Source: Sipunculus nudus
Lineage: Eukaryota > Annelida > Sipuncula > Golfingiida > Sipunculidae
Direction: 5' to 3'
DNA: 64,000 nt
Assembly (NCBI GenBank): GCA_026874595.1
Contig: CM049310.1
Location: 36,781,558-36,845,557, forward strand
Below the pieces are notes generated by a model, which was not told the DNA's origin, did not search any database, and saw only the letters and a program-made list of their open reading frames with translations. The position numbers were made by a program, and so were the translations under genes. Below, in pieces: positions 11,931 through 22,654 of the stretch. Position 1 is the first letter of the stretch. Each line of letters begins with the position of its first letter.

Positions 11931-13180
11931 AGCCTGAAGCCGGAAATCTGTATAGTTATTCGAAAGTCCCCGATCTGGTTAAATTTAACTTTAAGGCTCC
12001 GGATGAAAGTGGCACACGGGAAAACATGCTCCAGTCTCTGTCACAACTGTCAGATTGAAACCCAGACCTCACAGGACTAAGGTCCAGACACAACAGCAGA
12101 TACTAAACCAAGAGTTGTAGCCATGAAAATTAACATTGTAAAATTTATAAACATCTTTAGCCTTTATATTGCCTAAGATGTAATTCCTGAATATTTCTTA
12201 TATGTAATTTCTGTATCAATGTTTTATATATAATATATTCCCATAAATAAATGATTTATATCATCACCATACTGGGCACGGGTTATTATAATTAGTTTGC
12301 CTTTATTACTCATCCTTGATTGAAACCTTCAATTGGTTTCCATTCCAAGGAACCTGTGTGTAGCAATATGGCGACTAAGGTCATGTATGTAACTTAAGCC
12401 CAGTGGCATCTGAACATCACTATAGTTACCAGTATGACGTCACAAATGTAACGATGGAATTTAGGCCCGCTGCTGGGCTTAAGGAATATAATATTATTGC
12501 AACAGCACCCCCCCCCCCCCCCCCCACCTGTGCATTATTCCAAACTCTGAGTAAAACCTGAATCCATTTATTCTCTACATTTCACGCAGTAAAATTATAC
12601 CATTCTTTTTATTTCCCTTTCCTCATCTGTACTGCATTATAGGAATATATTAGTTTTTTTTATCTGGCGATAATTGGTGTTTCATTGCTTTCTCTTTCCT
12701 TGCCCGTTCTACATCCACTTCTGGTGCCACGTCATTTTCAAATGATCTTTTACTATTTTGGTAAAGTTTGTACACTTTTCTCATGTTGCATTTTATGAGA
12801 CCTGACAGCCAGTTCGTAATTGTTTTCCACTACGATATGTAAAACAAAGCTTAAATTTATTATTCAACGCCTCAACAGACGTGAAATCATGTGTGCGGAA
12901 CTTCTCAGCTTGCTCCTACGACGGCCAAAGAACCATACTTTAATAATGTTATTTACCTGCAGGTGGCGGTACCTATTCAAGATGTATAGAAATTCAGCCA
13001 TGTAAACTATATGTTTAATTATTTTCACGATCAGTCCACGTGATTGCTGCATATTGTTGGTTACCTTTTCCTGTTCTTGCCCTATATTCATTTCCCTATG
13101 GTAAACCTTTGTGTGTTTTTATGTGTATGTGGTATTAATAAAACTTGTTCATATAAAGTTAACCGATGTTATATATATTC
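11931..13180. other. Non-coding interval with a poly-C run
   Basis: No gene is seen. A C-homopolymer lies at 12507-12525. Open frames at 12820-13005 and 12864-13091 lie on opposite strands of the same DNA and show no domain. Confidence 0.4.
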
Positions 13181-13181
13181 A

Positions 13182-13183
<2 letters not shown>

Positions 13184-13233
<50 letters not shown>

Positions 13234-13292
13234 CACTCGGAGTGATGGTTGTATCTCCAACTTTCACCTTTGTATCTGATTATATATATATA

Positions 13293-13339
<47 letters not shown>
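13184..13339. repeat. Microsatellites (TTA)n and (TA)n
   Basis: A (TTA)n run of about 50 bp (13184-13233) is followed after 46 bp by a (TA)n run to 13339. They produce poly-Leu and Tyr-Ile frames on both strands that should not be annotated as genes. Confidence 0.95.
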
Positions 13340-13342
<3 letters not shown>

Positions 13343-14121
13343 CAAACAGAGGAATTAAAACTAATATGCGTATTTTCATTGTAAATAACATACGAGTGTG
13401 TATAATCATATTTCCATGTGTATTAGATTTAATGTCAGGGCAGCTGCTACCATTCTCCGTTGACACACTGAAAATTAAACCATTTTGATAGATCTTTTTT
13501 AAAAATTGCTTCTTTTTATAACAGCTTACATAGGACAGAGATGCAATTTAAATGTGTAAAATGTGTTTTTATATCAATTATTTAGATTATATATTACACA
13601 GACGCAGTTAACTGAAATATTTCTGGATGTTTGATTTATTTCTCGAAAATCGAATCGCTGTTGTGTACATTGAGATCTATGAATAATACCATGGGTTCAA
13701 TTCCGATCGGCAGTGAACCGATATGATACGGCTTATGCCATAGACGGATTTGAATCCATAGACAATAAATAGTTAAAATGATGGCATTTATTTTTATTTA
13801 CGAACCAAGGCATTGTATAGATTTGCGTAATAAGTTTTTGTTATATTTGTAAAAACAAGAATAATTAAATGCCAAAATATGGATTTATAGGTATGTCATA
13901 ACCCTATGCAGTTTGTCCTAAATCTGGTATCATCCACATTCTTGAGCCAAGATTTTCCTCATATTGCTTAGTGATGCCAATCGTCATAATCCAAATATGG
14001 ATCAAGCACAGGGATAACTGACTCAGTGGTTTGATTTACACTACCATGGCTTGTTTGCAGTGTGAATTGAGAGTGTATCTTTAAGTTACCTATAAAAATA
14101 CCAGGTATGTTACACATACAT

Positions 14122-14160
<39 letters not shown>

Positions 14161-14440
14161 TTCTATTAACGTAATATAACAAGATATAAACCCAATGTTT
14201 CAATCTAAAGCCATTTTCTCCATCCTGAACAAATAAAGAAATGAGCTTCCATCCGGTACCACAACTTGCGCAAGACATAAACATAAACCACACAGCACCT
14301 TTTTGCCGCATCATACAGCTTCAAAATTATCTTCGACGGTCAGCACTGAGGAAGGATGGCAGCCTTCATTTGCATATTTCGCTGTCACCGTGGTTCATAT
14401 TTTACCACTATAGAATTGTCGGAATCCATCGTTTTCAAGT
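13340..14440. other. Non-coding interval with a (TA)n run
   Basis: AT-rich sequence with a (TA)n microsatellite at 14125-14155. There is a short inverted pair around 13692-13760 (GGTTCAATTCCGAT / GGATTTGAATCC). No coding evidence. Confidence 0.45.
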
Positions 14441-14449
14441 GTCGTTTGC

Positions 14450-15640
14450 TTGATTTAAAGTGTAGCACAATGTCGCTGTCGCAGATGAAAGCCTGCCGTC
14501 CCGGATGGTTTAAGTATTTGAATAAATTAGTGTCGCAAAATATCGCTTGCAAGTCTGTATTGTCGAAGAGCGGTAGTCTACCGTTGGACATTGTCGAACA
14601 TTGTCGTTGTTTCAGAGGTCCATTTAAAACTTGGATACATGTCACAAACCTTCGCTGCGAATGTGTACACTGCGGCAGTAGTATATTTAGTACCGGGACA
14701 TGTGTGGCAAACCGGCGCTGGCACAGTCTGTATTGTCACAGGTTGGAACTGACCGCCATACAGTGCCGCACTTTGTCACTCTCGCAGAGGTAGTTAAGTA
14801 CTGGGATAGGTGTTGTAAACCGTCGCAGCAAAAGTGTGTATTGTGGCAGGGTGGCATTTCAGTGTCGCACATTGTCGCTGTAGCAGATGTAGTTTAATTA
14901 TGGATTAGGTGCAATAAACCGTAACGGCTACAGTGTGTATTTTCGGCACGGTGGCATGTGAGAATCGCACATTATCGCTGTGGCACAGGTAAGTAATAAT
15001 AAGATAAGTGTCGCAAGCCATCAGAGCAAAGTGTGTATTGTCGCAGGGTTGCATATGAGTATCGCACATTGTCGCTGTAGCAGAGGTAGTTTAAAAATAG
15101 GACAGGTGTAATAAACCGTCGGGGCTGCAGTGTGTATCGCAGGGTGGAATATAAAGCAGAGGTAGTTTTATAACGTGATAGGTTTTGCAAACCGTCGCAG
15201 TTGAATTGTGTATTGTCAAAGTGTAAATTATGAGTGTGGCACAATGTCGCTTTAGCAGATGTAGTTTAATAATTGGATAGGTGTCGTAAACACAGTTACA
15301 GTGTGTATTTACGCATGGTGACACGAGTGTTCCACAATGTCGCTGTAGCGGAGGTAGTTTAATAATGGATAGGTGAAGTAAAACGTCACACCTACAGCGT
15401 GTATTGTCGCATGGTAACATGTGAGTGTCTCACACTGTCGCAGTAGCCCAGGTAGTTTAATTATGGAATAAGTGTCGTAAACCGTCAAAGCTACAGTGTG
15501 CATTATCGTATGGTGACATATGAGTGTCGCATATTTCGCTGTAGCACAGGTAGTTTTATAATGGAAAAGGTGTCGTAAACCACCACAGTTATAGTGTGTT
15601 TTGTCGCAGGATAGCTTATTAGTGCACAACAAAAGTGGTT
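14450..15640. repeat. Satellite array, unit about 98 bp
   Basis: Units contain GTCGCACATTGTCGCTGTAG, AGAGGTAGTTTAATAATGG, ATAGGTGTCGTAAACCGTCG and CAGTGTGTATTGTCGCAGG. The TGTGTATTG landmark falls at about 14728, 14836, 14933, 15030, 15130, 15206, 15301, 15398, 15496 and 15594, a period of 97-98 bp in the right half. About eleven units are present, most regular at the right and more diverged at the left. Open frames across it on both strands simply follow the repeat. Confidence 0.85.
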
Positions 15641-15933
15641 ACACTTCTATACTCCATCCCTTTGTATCATATGATAGTGGCGGCGCCTGATGTTAAATAA
15701 TAAACGCATACAGTTAGTAAAGAATAATTTAAAGATGACTGTCATTGTGGGTTTAATTAGAACATGAATACCCAGTGATATTTAAAATGACCTGATATAT
15801 TTTTTTTCCTGACAATATTGGCGTAAATACCATTATAAAAGACCTTATTAACATGTTGTCCATGGTTCATGATTTTTAGCTGAATTTGACATAGAGGTAA
15901 CACATGCAATAATTTATTGCTTGTGATCTGATG

Positions 15934-15982
<49 letters not shown>

Positions 15983-16482
15983 TTTATAATTAACCGTGAA
16001 TAATGGGAACAATGAACACTACAGTGCTCAAAATCATGCTTTGATTCCTTTAGAAAATAATTTACAGTGACCTTATTTAGGGTTTTAAAGAAGATTTTAC
16101 CAGGAACTCCCAAGATGCTATGTTAGAAGTTTCTCCGCCCATCTGCTACAATTTGTGTCCGTCTGCCTAATGGGGTGCTGAAATCATCTTCTTTCTCATA
16201 GCTCTCATATTACAGATCACAGTGACATACGTCATCATGACCGAATTTCAGCTTTCCGAGAGGATTTGCCTAAGACCTCCCTTGATGTATAGTTAGAAGT
16301 TTCTAGGCCTAACGGTTACAGTTTGTGCTTTGTTAAAATCCGCACTGCTTCGTTTGGAGATCTCAAAAATAGAAAAAAAATTAGGTAAAAATAAAAAAAA
16401 GGTGGCGCCACCAGTCCTCATTAACTAATGAAACGCTTCATGATCAATATGCATGGAAATAATCATGAAAGTCAATGCATAG
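15641..16482. repeat. (TA)n and diverged dispersed repeat
   Basis: A (TA)n run lies at 15937-15981. From about 16120 the sequence resembles the units of the 320-bp array (GAAGTTTCTAGGCC, GGTGGCGCCACCAG, GAAACGCTTCATGATCAATATGCATGG). The resemblance is to a diverged, partly inverted copy. It is interrupted by the solo LTR at 16483. Confidence 0.5.
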
Positions 16483-17321
16483 TGTTACGGAACCTAATAT
16501 CAACAGATCACGTATGCGTGATGAACATAAATTTTGTTAAGGGGATAAAAAATCAGATTCTGTAACACAATGCAGCGTGAAATGTCTAGGAGAATGAATA
16601 AAGAAGTGTTTTTTGTTAACAAATAACTATAATTTATTCTTAAAACAACCCTAACATTACAATACACTAAATCAATACAATTACACAGTAAAACAGCGGT
16701 ATAACAACAAATCAATACAATCACACAATGAAATAAACAAAGTGCACAGTACCTGGATACCACCACTGTCACAACGATAAGTCCTTTTAAATGTATATGC
16801 CGGATGAAAAGTCCACACAAACTCTCCCGGAGAATAACAGTCAAATGTAAAGCTCTTGTAACAATTAATCCAGAAAGTTAACCCGAGGCAGGATGCACCA
16901 AATTATATAGAGTTAGTAACAGTAGAATCTCTGAAATTACTGGATAATCGGACAGGTCCCACACGTCTGTGTCCGCTGAAATATTCTCTCACCTCTCTCT
17001 GCTTTAAAACACAGCCCCCTATTTTTAATTTCTTGCCCCAAGCCGAGAATTTTCCACTTCTCGAACAGTCTAAAGGATCTAACATAATACACAGTAAACA
17101 CGCCTTACTGGAATCATCTAGAAAAACGAATGCCATGTCTCAACATATCAGGGTCCACACGTGAGCTCGCCCCGGCTCGAGCAGGCGAGAAAGCCCTAAG
17201 CTAGCATGACAACGAGAGTTCAATCAGTACGGATTAAACTAAGAATGCAATACGCGGCCAGACACAGGCGCTACTACACGAGTTTCGCCCGTGTCACACA
17301 ATAAAAAGGGCACCTGTAATA
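16483..17321 (-). mobile_element. Solo LTR, same Gypsy family
   Basis: On the plus strand it starts TGTTACGGAACCTAATATC and ends CACCTGTAATA. It contains ATATCAACAGATCACGTA, AATATTCTCTCACCTCTCTC, CAGCCCCCTATTTTTAATT and AGGGTCCACACGTGAGC, as in the LTRs at 7842-8333 and 59459-60114. It is longer than the others because of an extra AT-rich segment at about 16600-16760 with direct repeats of AATCAATACAATYACACA. It splits a repeat whose two sides are otherwise continuous (AATGCAT ... TTATTCAGATTCTG, compare 23030-23048). Confidence 0.75.
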
Positions 17322-17841
17322 AAAGTTATTCAGATTCTGGGTTTTTTTTTTTTTATCAAATGTTTTATTGTCTGGTGTGCAATAATAGCTCAGAGAACTC
17401 TCTGACTCTCTGGGTGCTTAAAAAAATGTGGTTTTTTTTTGCCAGTAGCCTACAGTGTAATCACCATGACCTAATTCCAGGTTTCCATGTAGATTTGCCC
17501 AAGACTTCCTTGGATGTTACGTAACAAGATTTTAGGGCAAGCAGATACAATTTTGCCCATCTGACTTTCAGAGTACTTAAAATCATATCTCTGGCCCGTA
17601 ATTCACGAAATATGTTTCGGATTTGAAAGTAGAATTATATAGCACCTCCCTTGATGTACAGGAATAAGTTTCTAGGCCTAATGGTTACGGTTTTTGTCCT
17701 TATAATGGAAAAACTGCTTCATTTGAAGTTTTCCAATACAGAGAAAAAATATAGGTGGCACCACCAGTCTCGTGGAAATGAGAAACGCTTCATGACCAAT
17801 ATGCATGGAAAGAACCAGGGTAATCAATGCATTCGTTTTTT
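17322..17841. repeat. Diverged unit of the 320-bp repeat family
   Basis: It shows TTATTCAGATTCTG, then a TTCTAGGCCTAATGGTTACG block, GGTGGCACCACCAGTC and GAAACGCTTCATGACCAATATGCATGG, parallel to 16120-16480. No coding evidence. Confidence 0.5.
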
Positions 17842-19481
17842 AGCTCAGCTGACTGTAAGTAATCTGAGCTATAGCGATCACTCTTTGTACGCCGTCCGTC
17901 CGGCCGTCCGGCCATCTGGCCGTCTGTCCGTTAACAAGGCACAAATCGTAACCACTGGACCTGGAATCATCTAACTTTACATCCAGAGAGGTTCATGAAA
18001 AATCTTCTTGGAAACCTGGAATTATGTCTCTGTTACCCATATTCTTCAAGCTATGGGGCTCCGAAGTACCCCCCCCAGAATAATGAAAAATTTGATACAA
18101 AGGCTCAAATATCTGAACAATAATTATTAATGCATTGATCACCATGATTCTTTGCATGAATATTGATCATGGAGTGTTTCATCAGTTTATGCATAATCTT
18201 GGCGCCACCTGTATTTTTTTCGATTTTTTAACGATTTTTTTTTCTCTATTTCTGAGACCTCAAAAGATGCCGTCATCTGTTAACAGGGTACAAATCGTAA
18301 CCGCTGTTCCTGGAATCTTCTCACTTTACATCCAGAGAGGTCCATGAAAAGTCTTCTTGGAAACCTGGAATTAGGTCTCTGTTACCCATATTCTTCAAGC
18401 TATGGGGCTCCGAAGTTCACCCAGAATAATGAAAAATTTGATACAAAAGCTCAAATATCTAAACAGCTAATGCATTGATCACTATGATTCTTTGCATGCA
18501 TATGCATCATGGAGTGTTTCATCAGTTCCTGCAAACTGGTGGTGCCACCCGGACTTCTTTGAATTTTTAGGCATTTTTATCTTTATTTTTGAGACCTTCA
18601 AAGATGTGGTCGTCTGGTAATAGGGCACAAATCATAACTATTTGAGCCTGAATCTTCTTTCTTGACATCCTGGGAGGTCCATAAAAAACTCCATGGAAAC
18701 CTGAAAATTGGGTCTCTGTTACCAATATTCCCCGAGCTATGGGTCTTAGAAGTAACTCCAAGAATAACTAAAAATTTGATACAAAAGCTCCAGTATCCGA
18801 ACAACTATTGCATTAATCACCCTGATTCTTTGCATGCATTTTCATCATGGAGTGTTTCATCATTTCTTATTGACTGGTTACACCACCTAAATTTTAAAAA
18901 AAAATTAACACATTTGTTTTCGCTAGGCCTATTTATGAGACCTTCAAAGATGCGGTCGTCCCTTAACAGGGCTCAAATTGTAACCATTAGTCCTAGAATC
19001 TTCAAACTTGACAACCTGGGAGGTCTGTGAAAAGTCTCTTTGGAAACGTGAATTAAGGTCTCTGTTACCTATACTTTCTGAGCTATGGGGCTTATAAGCA
19101 CCCCTCAGAATAATTGAAAATTTGATACCAAAGAAGAGCACAAATCATAACCATGGGGCCCAGAATCTTCTAACTTGACATCCTGAGAGTTTCTCAAAAG
19201 TTCTCCCCAGAAACCTGAAATTGGGTCACAGTGACCTATATTCTCAGAGTTTTGGGGTATGTTTGAGCATCCCAGAAATAATGCAAAATACACACAAATT
19301 GCCAGATTCCTCATGAAAGGCTGGTTGGATTGTCATCAAATTTGTTTTTATGGGTTGGATCTTGATGAACTTAAGCTAATATGCATGAACAATGATGCCA
19401 CCTATCTAAATTAGTTGTCTGTGCAAGGACATATTATCAACATGTCAGTCGGCTGAGCGTCATGACCCATGGGTCACTTGT
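17842..19481 (+). mobile_element. TIR element carrying a 320-340-bp tandem array (copy A)
   Basis: The left end is AGCTCAGCTGACTG at 17842-17855, followed by GATCACTCTTTG and GCCGTCCGTCCGG. The right end is CAGTCGGCTGAGC at 19446-19458, followed by GTCATGACCCATGGGTCAC. The two ends are inverted copies (one mismatch over 13). The interior holds about four units with GGGCACAAATCGTAACC, TCTTCTAACTTGACATCC, GAGCTATGGGGCT, CATGATTCTTTGCATG and GGAGTGTTTCATCAGTT. It is non-coding and presumably non-autonomous. Confidence 0.65.
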
Positions 19482-20110
19482 TATATTCTTGAGATTGGTA
19501 TCAATTTTTTAATTGTTCTGGAGTGCAATTAAAAGCCATTTAATTCAGACAATATTGGTCACAGTGACCTAATTTCAGATGTCTTGAGAATTTTTTTTTA
19601 ACCGGGCGGACGACGGACAAAGAGTGATCATTATAAAAGTGTTTTTTAAGCCCTTTGAATTGTATTTTCGGCCATTCTGGGATTCATGTTAAATATTTTA
19701 GTATACCTGAATACGCAATGATTATATTTAGCATATTAAACCGGAGCAAATCTTTGGATGATATTAAATGAAACTATTTCAGAGAGACCTTTATCTTCAA
19801 TACTCGTTAGAATGAGATTATTCCCATTGTTCCGTTGTTTTATCCGACAGTACAATAGGCATAAATTGTAAACCTCAAGTTGTATGGTGCTTGCTGCAAT
19901 TTATTCTGATCAATATATTCAAAGCAGTTGAAATATATGTTTCTCTTTTTTTTTTGTTTAAAAAAAAAGTCTAATTATTTTATGTTCTTTATGGTAACTG
20001 ACCAGTGTTCTTACAGGGAGGTTAACTTATAAGGAGTCACTGTTTTGAAACTTGGACAAAGTAAACAACGTGCACCCCTTTTAATTCCCAAGAATATAGG
20101 TTTATAGAAA
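19482..20110. repeat. Repeat shared with 23041-23500
   Basis: The two segments share GATTGGTATCAA, CCGGGCGGACGACGGACAAA, TGTATTTTCGGC, GGTAACTGACCAGT and AAGGAGTCACTGTTTTGAAA in the same order. The GGACGACGGACAAAGAGTGATC block is also the inverse of GATCACTCTTTG...CGTCCGTCC at 17877-17905. This copy is therefore related to the right half of the TIR-element family. Confidence 0.7.
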
Positions 20111-20495
20111 ATATAAGAGCTCTAACACTGACACTGCAAAATTTGATATTTTCTTCGAAATATATATACTTCATGCAACTTTTTATTCTTTTAGGGATAC
20201 GGATTTATTTCGCCTAAATTCCTGTGCAATGTATTGTGTCAGGCACGTGTCATATTTAAACTACAACATATATTTGATATTAAACAGGTTGTAATAATAT
20301 CTCTTATGTAAAAGGTGTACCTTTACCCAGCAAAATTAATGCGAAAATAAAAAAAATGAAAATGGTTGATATTTGTCCCAATTCATGGTTACAATCTTTG
20401 TCATGAACAAAATTGTCGCAGTCAACTTACATTTTTAAATTCTTCTTCCAAATAACACAAGATTTCCCATTGTTTATGTTTAATATTCACATCTA
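20111..20495. other. Non-coding interval
   Basis: AT-rich DNA without recognisable genes. If exon 9 is terminal, this lies just downstream of the gene. Confidence 0.35.
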
Positions 20496-20501
20496 TTTAT
20501 T
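20496..20501 (-). terminator. Candidate polyadenylation signal (AATAAA)
   Basis: TTTATT on the plus strand is AATAAA on the minus strand, about 205 bases after the TGA at 20705. It is where a 3' end would be expected if exon 9 is terminal. AATAAA is common by chance in this base composition, so support is weak. Confidence 0.25.
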
Positions 20502-20704
20502 TGATCTTTCTTTTTCTTCTTCTACAACTCTACCATTAAAAATATAACAAGAAACATTTGATTAAATGTTTTAGCCAACTTTCATTTCAATGCAGGGGTT
20601 TGGATCTATAAGAAAGACAACGATCATCAACGCTTTTGAAATGCTTGAACAAAAATTAATGCGGTGTGTTAATAGCACTGTTAAAATATTAACCCGGGAT
20701 AGCT

Positions 20705-20877
20705 TCAGGGCACGAGTCTATCCGCGATGAGAGAGTTTTGCGATCTTATATCACTATTTCTTGGAACTTTAAAACATAATGCTAGCGCTATTGTGTTGTT
20801 AGATTTGTACCACGTGCAATATGTGATGTCTATTTGTATTATGTGATGATTCTTGGTCCTAGAAGGCTTAGTGACAC
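20705..20877 (-). other. Possible terminal coding extension of exon 9
   Basis: After the Eph-like module the frame remains open for about 56 more codons to a TGA at 20707-20705. A stop-free run of this length is mildly unlikely by chance in such AT-rich DNA. The residues (TKPSRTKNHHIIQIDITYC and onward) match no domain I know and look like read-through intron. Either the gene ends here at 721 residues or it continues to exons not recognised further left. Confidence 0.3.
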
Positions 20878-21024
20878 ATGCCGTGGCCCCGGTGGCGGGG
20901 GCTGTAAACCCCAAGGGGCAAGGTAGGCAGTGAATCATCCCCATTTCCGGGGCATATGTGCCACTTGGGCAGATCTGACATATCTTTGTCCTGGCGTTCC
21001 ACATTGACCCTCGATCACATGGCA
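20878..21024 (-). CDS. Exon 9: Eph-receptor-like cysteine-rich module
   Basis: This exon encodes about residues 616-664. It reads LPCDRGSMWNARTKIC, QICPSGTYAPEMGM, then LPCPLGFTAPATGATAC. The pattern CxxCPxGTYxxxxGxxxCxxCPxGFTxxxTGA is a textbook GCC2/GCC3 module, and it continues directly from QNGFC at the end of exon 8. The acceptor CTCCAG|TG is strong (pyrimidine-rich, phase 1). The donor is uncertain. GCAT|GTGTCA at 20877 keeps the usual phase 1 but is a weak site. The frame also stays open to a TGA at 20707-20705, so this may be the last exon. Confidence 0.8.
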
Positions 21025-21886
21025 CTGGAGGAAAAAAAGTTCAATGAAAAGCTCGGTGAGAGAGAGAATTCATTTCCAGTTCATTTCAATGGTTTAGTTT
21101 TTATATGTGTAGACCACACAAACAAAATTCAACGATTTAGTGCAAACGGGCGATTCGTTGTTCTTACCAGTCGAGACATAATACGCTGACTTTTGCCAGA
21201 TGGCTTAGAAAAGTATAATATTGAATTCTGTCAATTCTTGAACTGATGTATATAATCAACACTAAACAAGCAACAAAATGAAGATTAAGTAAACCTATTC
21301 CATGTGCGTTTGTTGTGTAATGGAGGATTTGAGCCAGATCATAGACTTTGCCCTGATTTGATTGGCTGGTACACATGTGACATCATGGACTGAATATTCC
21401 CAACAACTCAGATCTAGTAATGCATGTTGTTTTATTTTTTTTTCTGGTGAAAATTTGGGACTGACAGTGGCAGAAATACTGTTCTTTTAATGAGATCTAG
21501 AATTTTTAGTCACAGGATATTTCCCAGTGTGTGACGTCACTGCCGAGTTGACAGTGCTCATAGATTTGCCAACAGTTTTGAACAAATCACGCAACCTCAT
21601 GTTTTTAGTGGACAAATAGATAGAAAACATGTTTTCCTCCTGGAATTGGGCTCATTTTATGTAAAATCTATATTATTATTTTTTTATATAGGGAATTATG
21701 TTATATGATAATATAATGAGATTTGGAATACTTTTGCTTGACCATAATGAAGGACTTCAACCTAGTAGAGTTAGTGTTTAGAACCTTAGAAATCTTCGAA
21801 GAACACAAAACAGCTTTCACTCCGTTCATATGCTATCCATAGTAAAAAAGGTGTTAAATATAAAGAACGGGAGGTTATATACTTAC
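21025..21886 (-). other. Intron between exons 8 and 9
   Basis: It runs from GTAAGT after exon 8 to the pyrimidine-rich CTCCAG before exon 9, about 860 bp. It contains no repeat boundary or other gene that I can recognise. Confidence 0.7.
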
Positions 21887-22555
21887 GACAGAATCCATTT
21901 TGATAGGCCATGCCAGCCCTGCAATATTGTTTAGCTTCACGGATTCTGATGTGGGGCGAGGGGAAGAAGGTACGTCCACCGACTGAGAGGGTTAATGTGC
22001 TAGTTACCTCTTCCCCAGACCCTGAACCCTCAGTATCGACATTCCCAGAACCCTCCGAAAGTGGATCTGGAGCAGGTGAGACCTGTTGTGACCTGGCAAG
22101 CACATTGGACTGGAACAAATTCTTCAACTTTTGTCCGGCCTGGTTTACAATGAAGGTCATGGCACTAATATATTTGTTTCTACATATGTTCCTGCAGGCG
22201 TCAGTATCAACAGGCGTCTTCCCACAATAGCGACTACAGCGGACATTGCGTAGCGTCACCGGCGGCACTTCAATTGTGAAGGAAATCTTTATGACTCTTT
22301 TCACCTGTACGTTGAGTGTACTTCTCTTCTTTCTCATGCTTTCCCAGTCATCAATGTCCTCCTCTCCCCCACACTCGATGCTGACCTGGTCAATATTACA
22401 GACTTGTCGACCGTTGAAGTTACAAAGTTTTCTTACCTGGAGCATTTCAACGAACTGTCGCCGTAACTCCTGACGCTGTGCGGTTGACAGGGTGACGCAC
22501 AAATCGTCGAAGTAAAACACCGCAGCCTCCATACTGACATCCTTTAAGTACTGTT
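21887..22555 (-). CDS. Exon 8: long exon, no recognised domain
   Basis: This 669-nt open exon covers about residues 393-615. The N-terminal half (about 75 residues) has four cysteines (DDLC, RKLC, RQVC, IEC) and a charged helix-like stretch. It ends at RKKR|S (residues 467-470), a furin-type site. The second half starts with an alternating hydrophobic segment (IKISFTIEVPP), then a tight four-cysteine cluster (VRCSRYC...DACRNIC). An acidic Ser-Gly linker follows (EGSGNVDTEGSGSGEE, residues 560-575), which could accept glycosaminoglycan chains. It finishes QYCRAGMAYQNGFC. The strand-then-cleavage layout faintly recalls SEA-type domains, but I see no GSVVV motif and make no assignment. The acceptor TTTCCAG|AA and the donor TGTC|GTAAGT are phase 1 and strong. 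Confidence 0.85.
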
Positions 22556-22654
22556 CTGGAAAATAAGTTCCACAATGAGATTTACCTGATATAACAATCA
22601 ACAAAACTATTTATTTGTACTAATTATAATATTAGGATCATCAAACGATGTGTT

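Noticed and set aside
13044-13488. Open frames of 77-104 codons on both strands
   Set aside because: They are produced by (TTA)n and (TA)n microsatellites, giving runs of Leu or Tyr-Ile. The same applies near 14.1, 15.9, 24.05, 39.8, 41.65 and 57.0 kb.
14356-15632. Several frames of 75-145 codons, some Cys/Thr-rich and repeated
   Set aside because: The apparent repeat protein follows the 98-bp satellite period, which is not a multiple of three, and stops recur. No start, splice or domain evidence.
21910-22473. Plus-strand frames opposite exon 8
   Set aside because: They lie antisense to a well-supported exon with strong splice sites on the minus strand and contain no domain.
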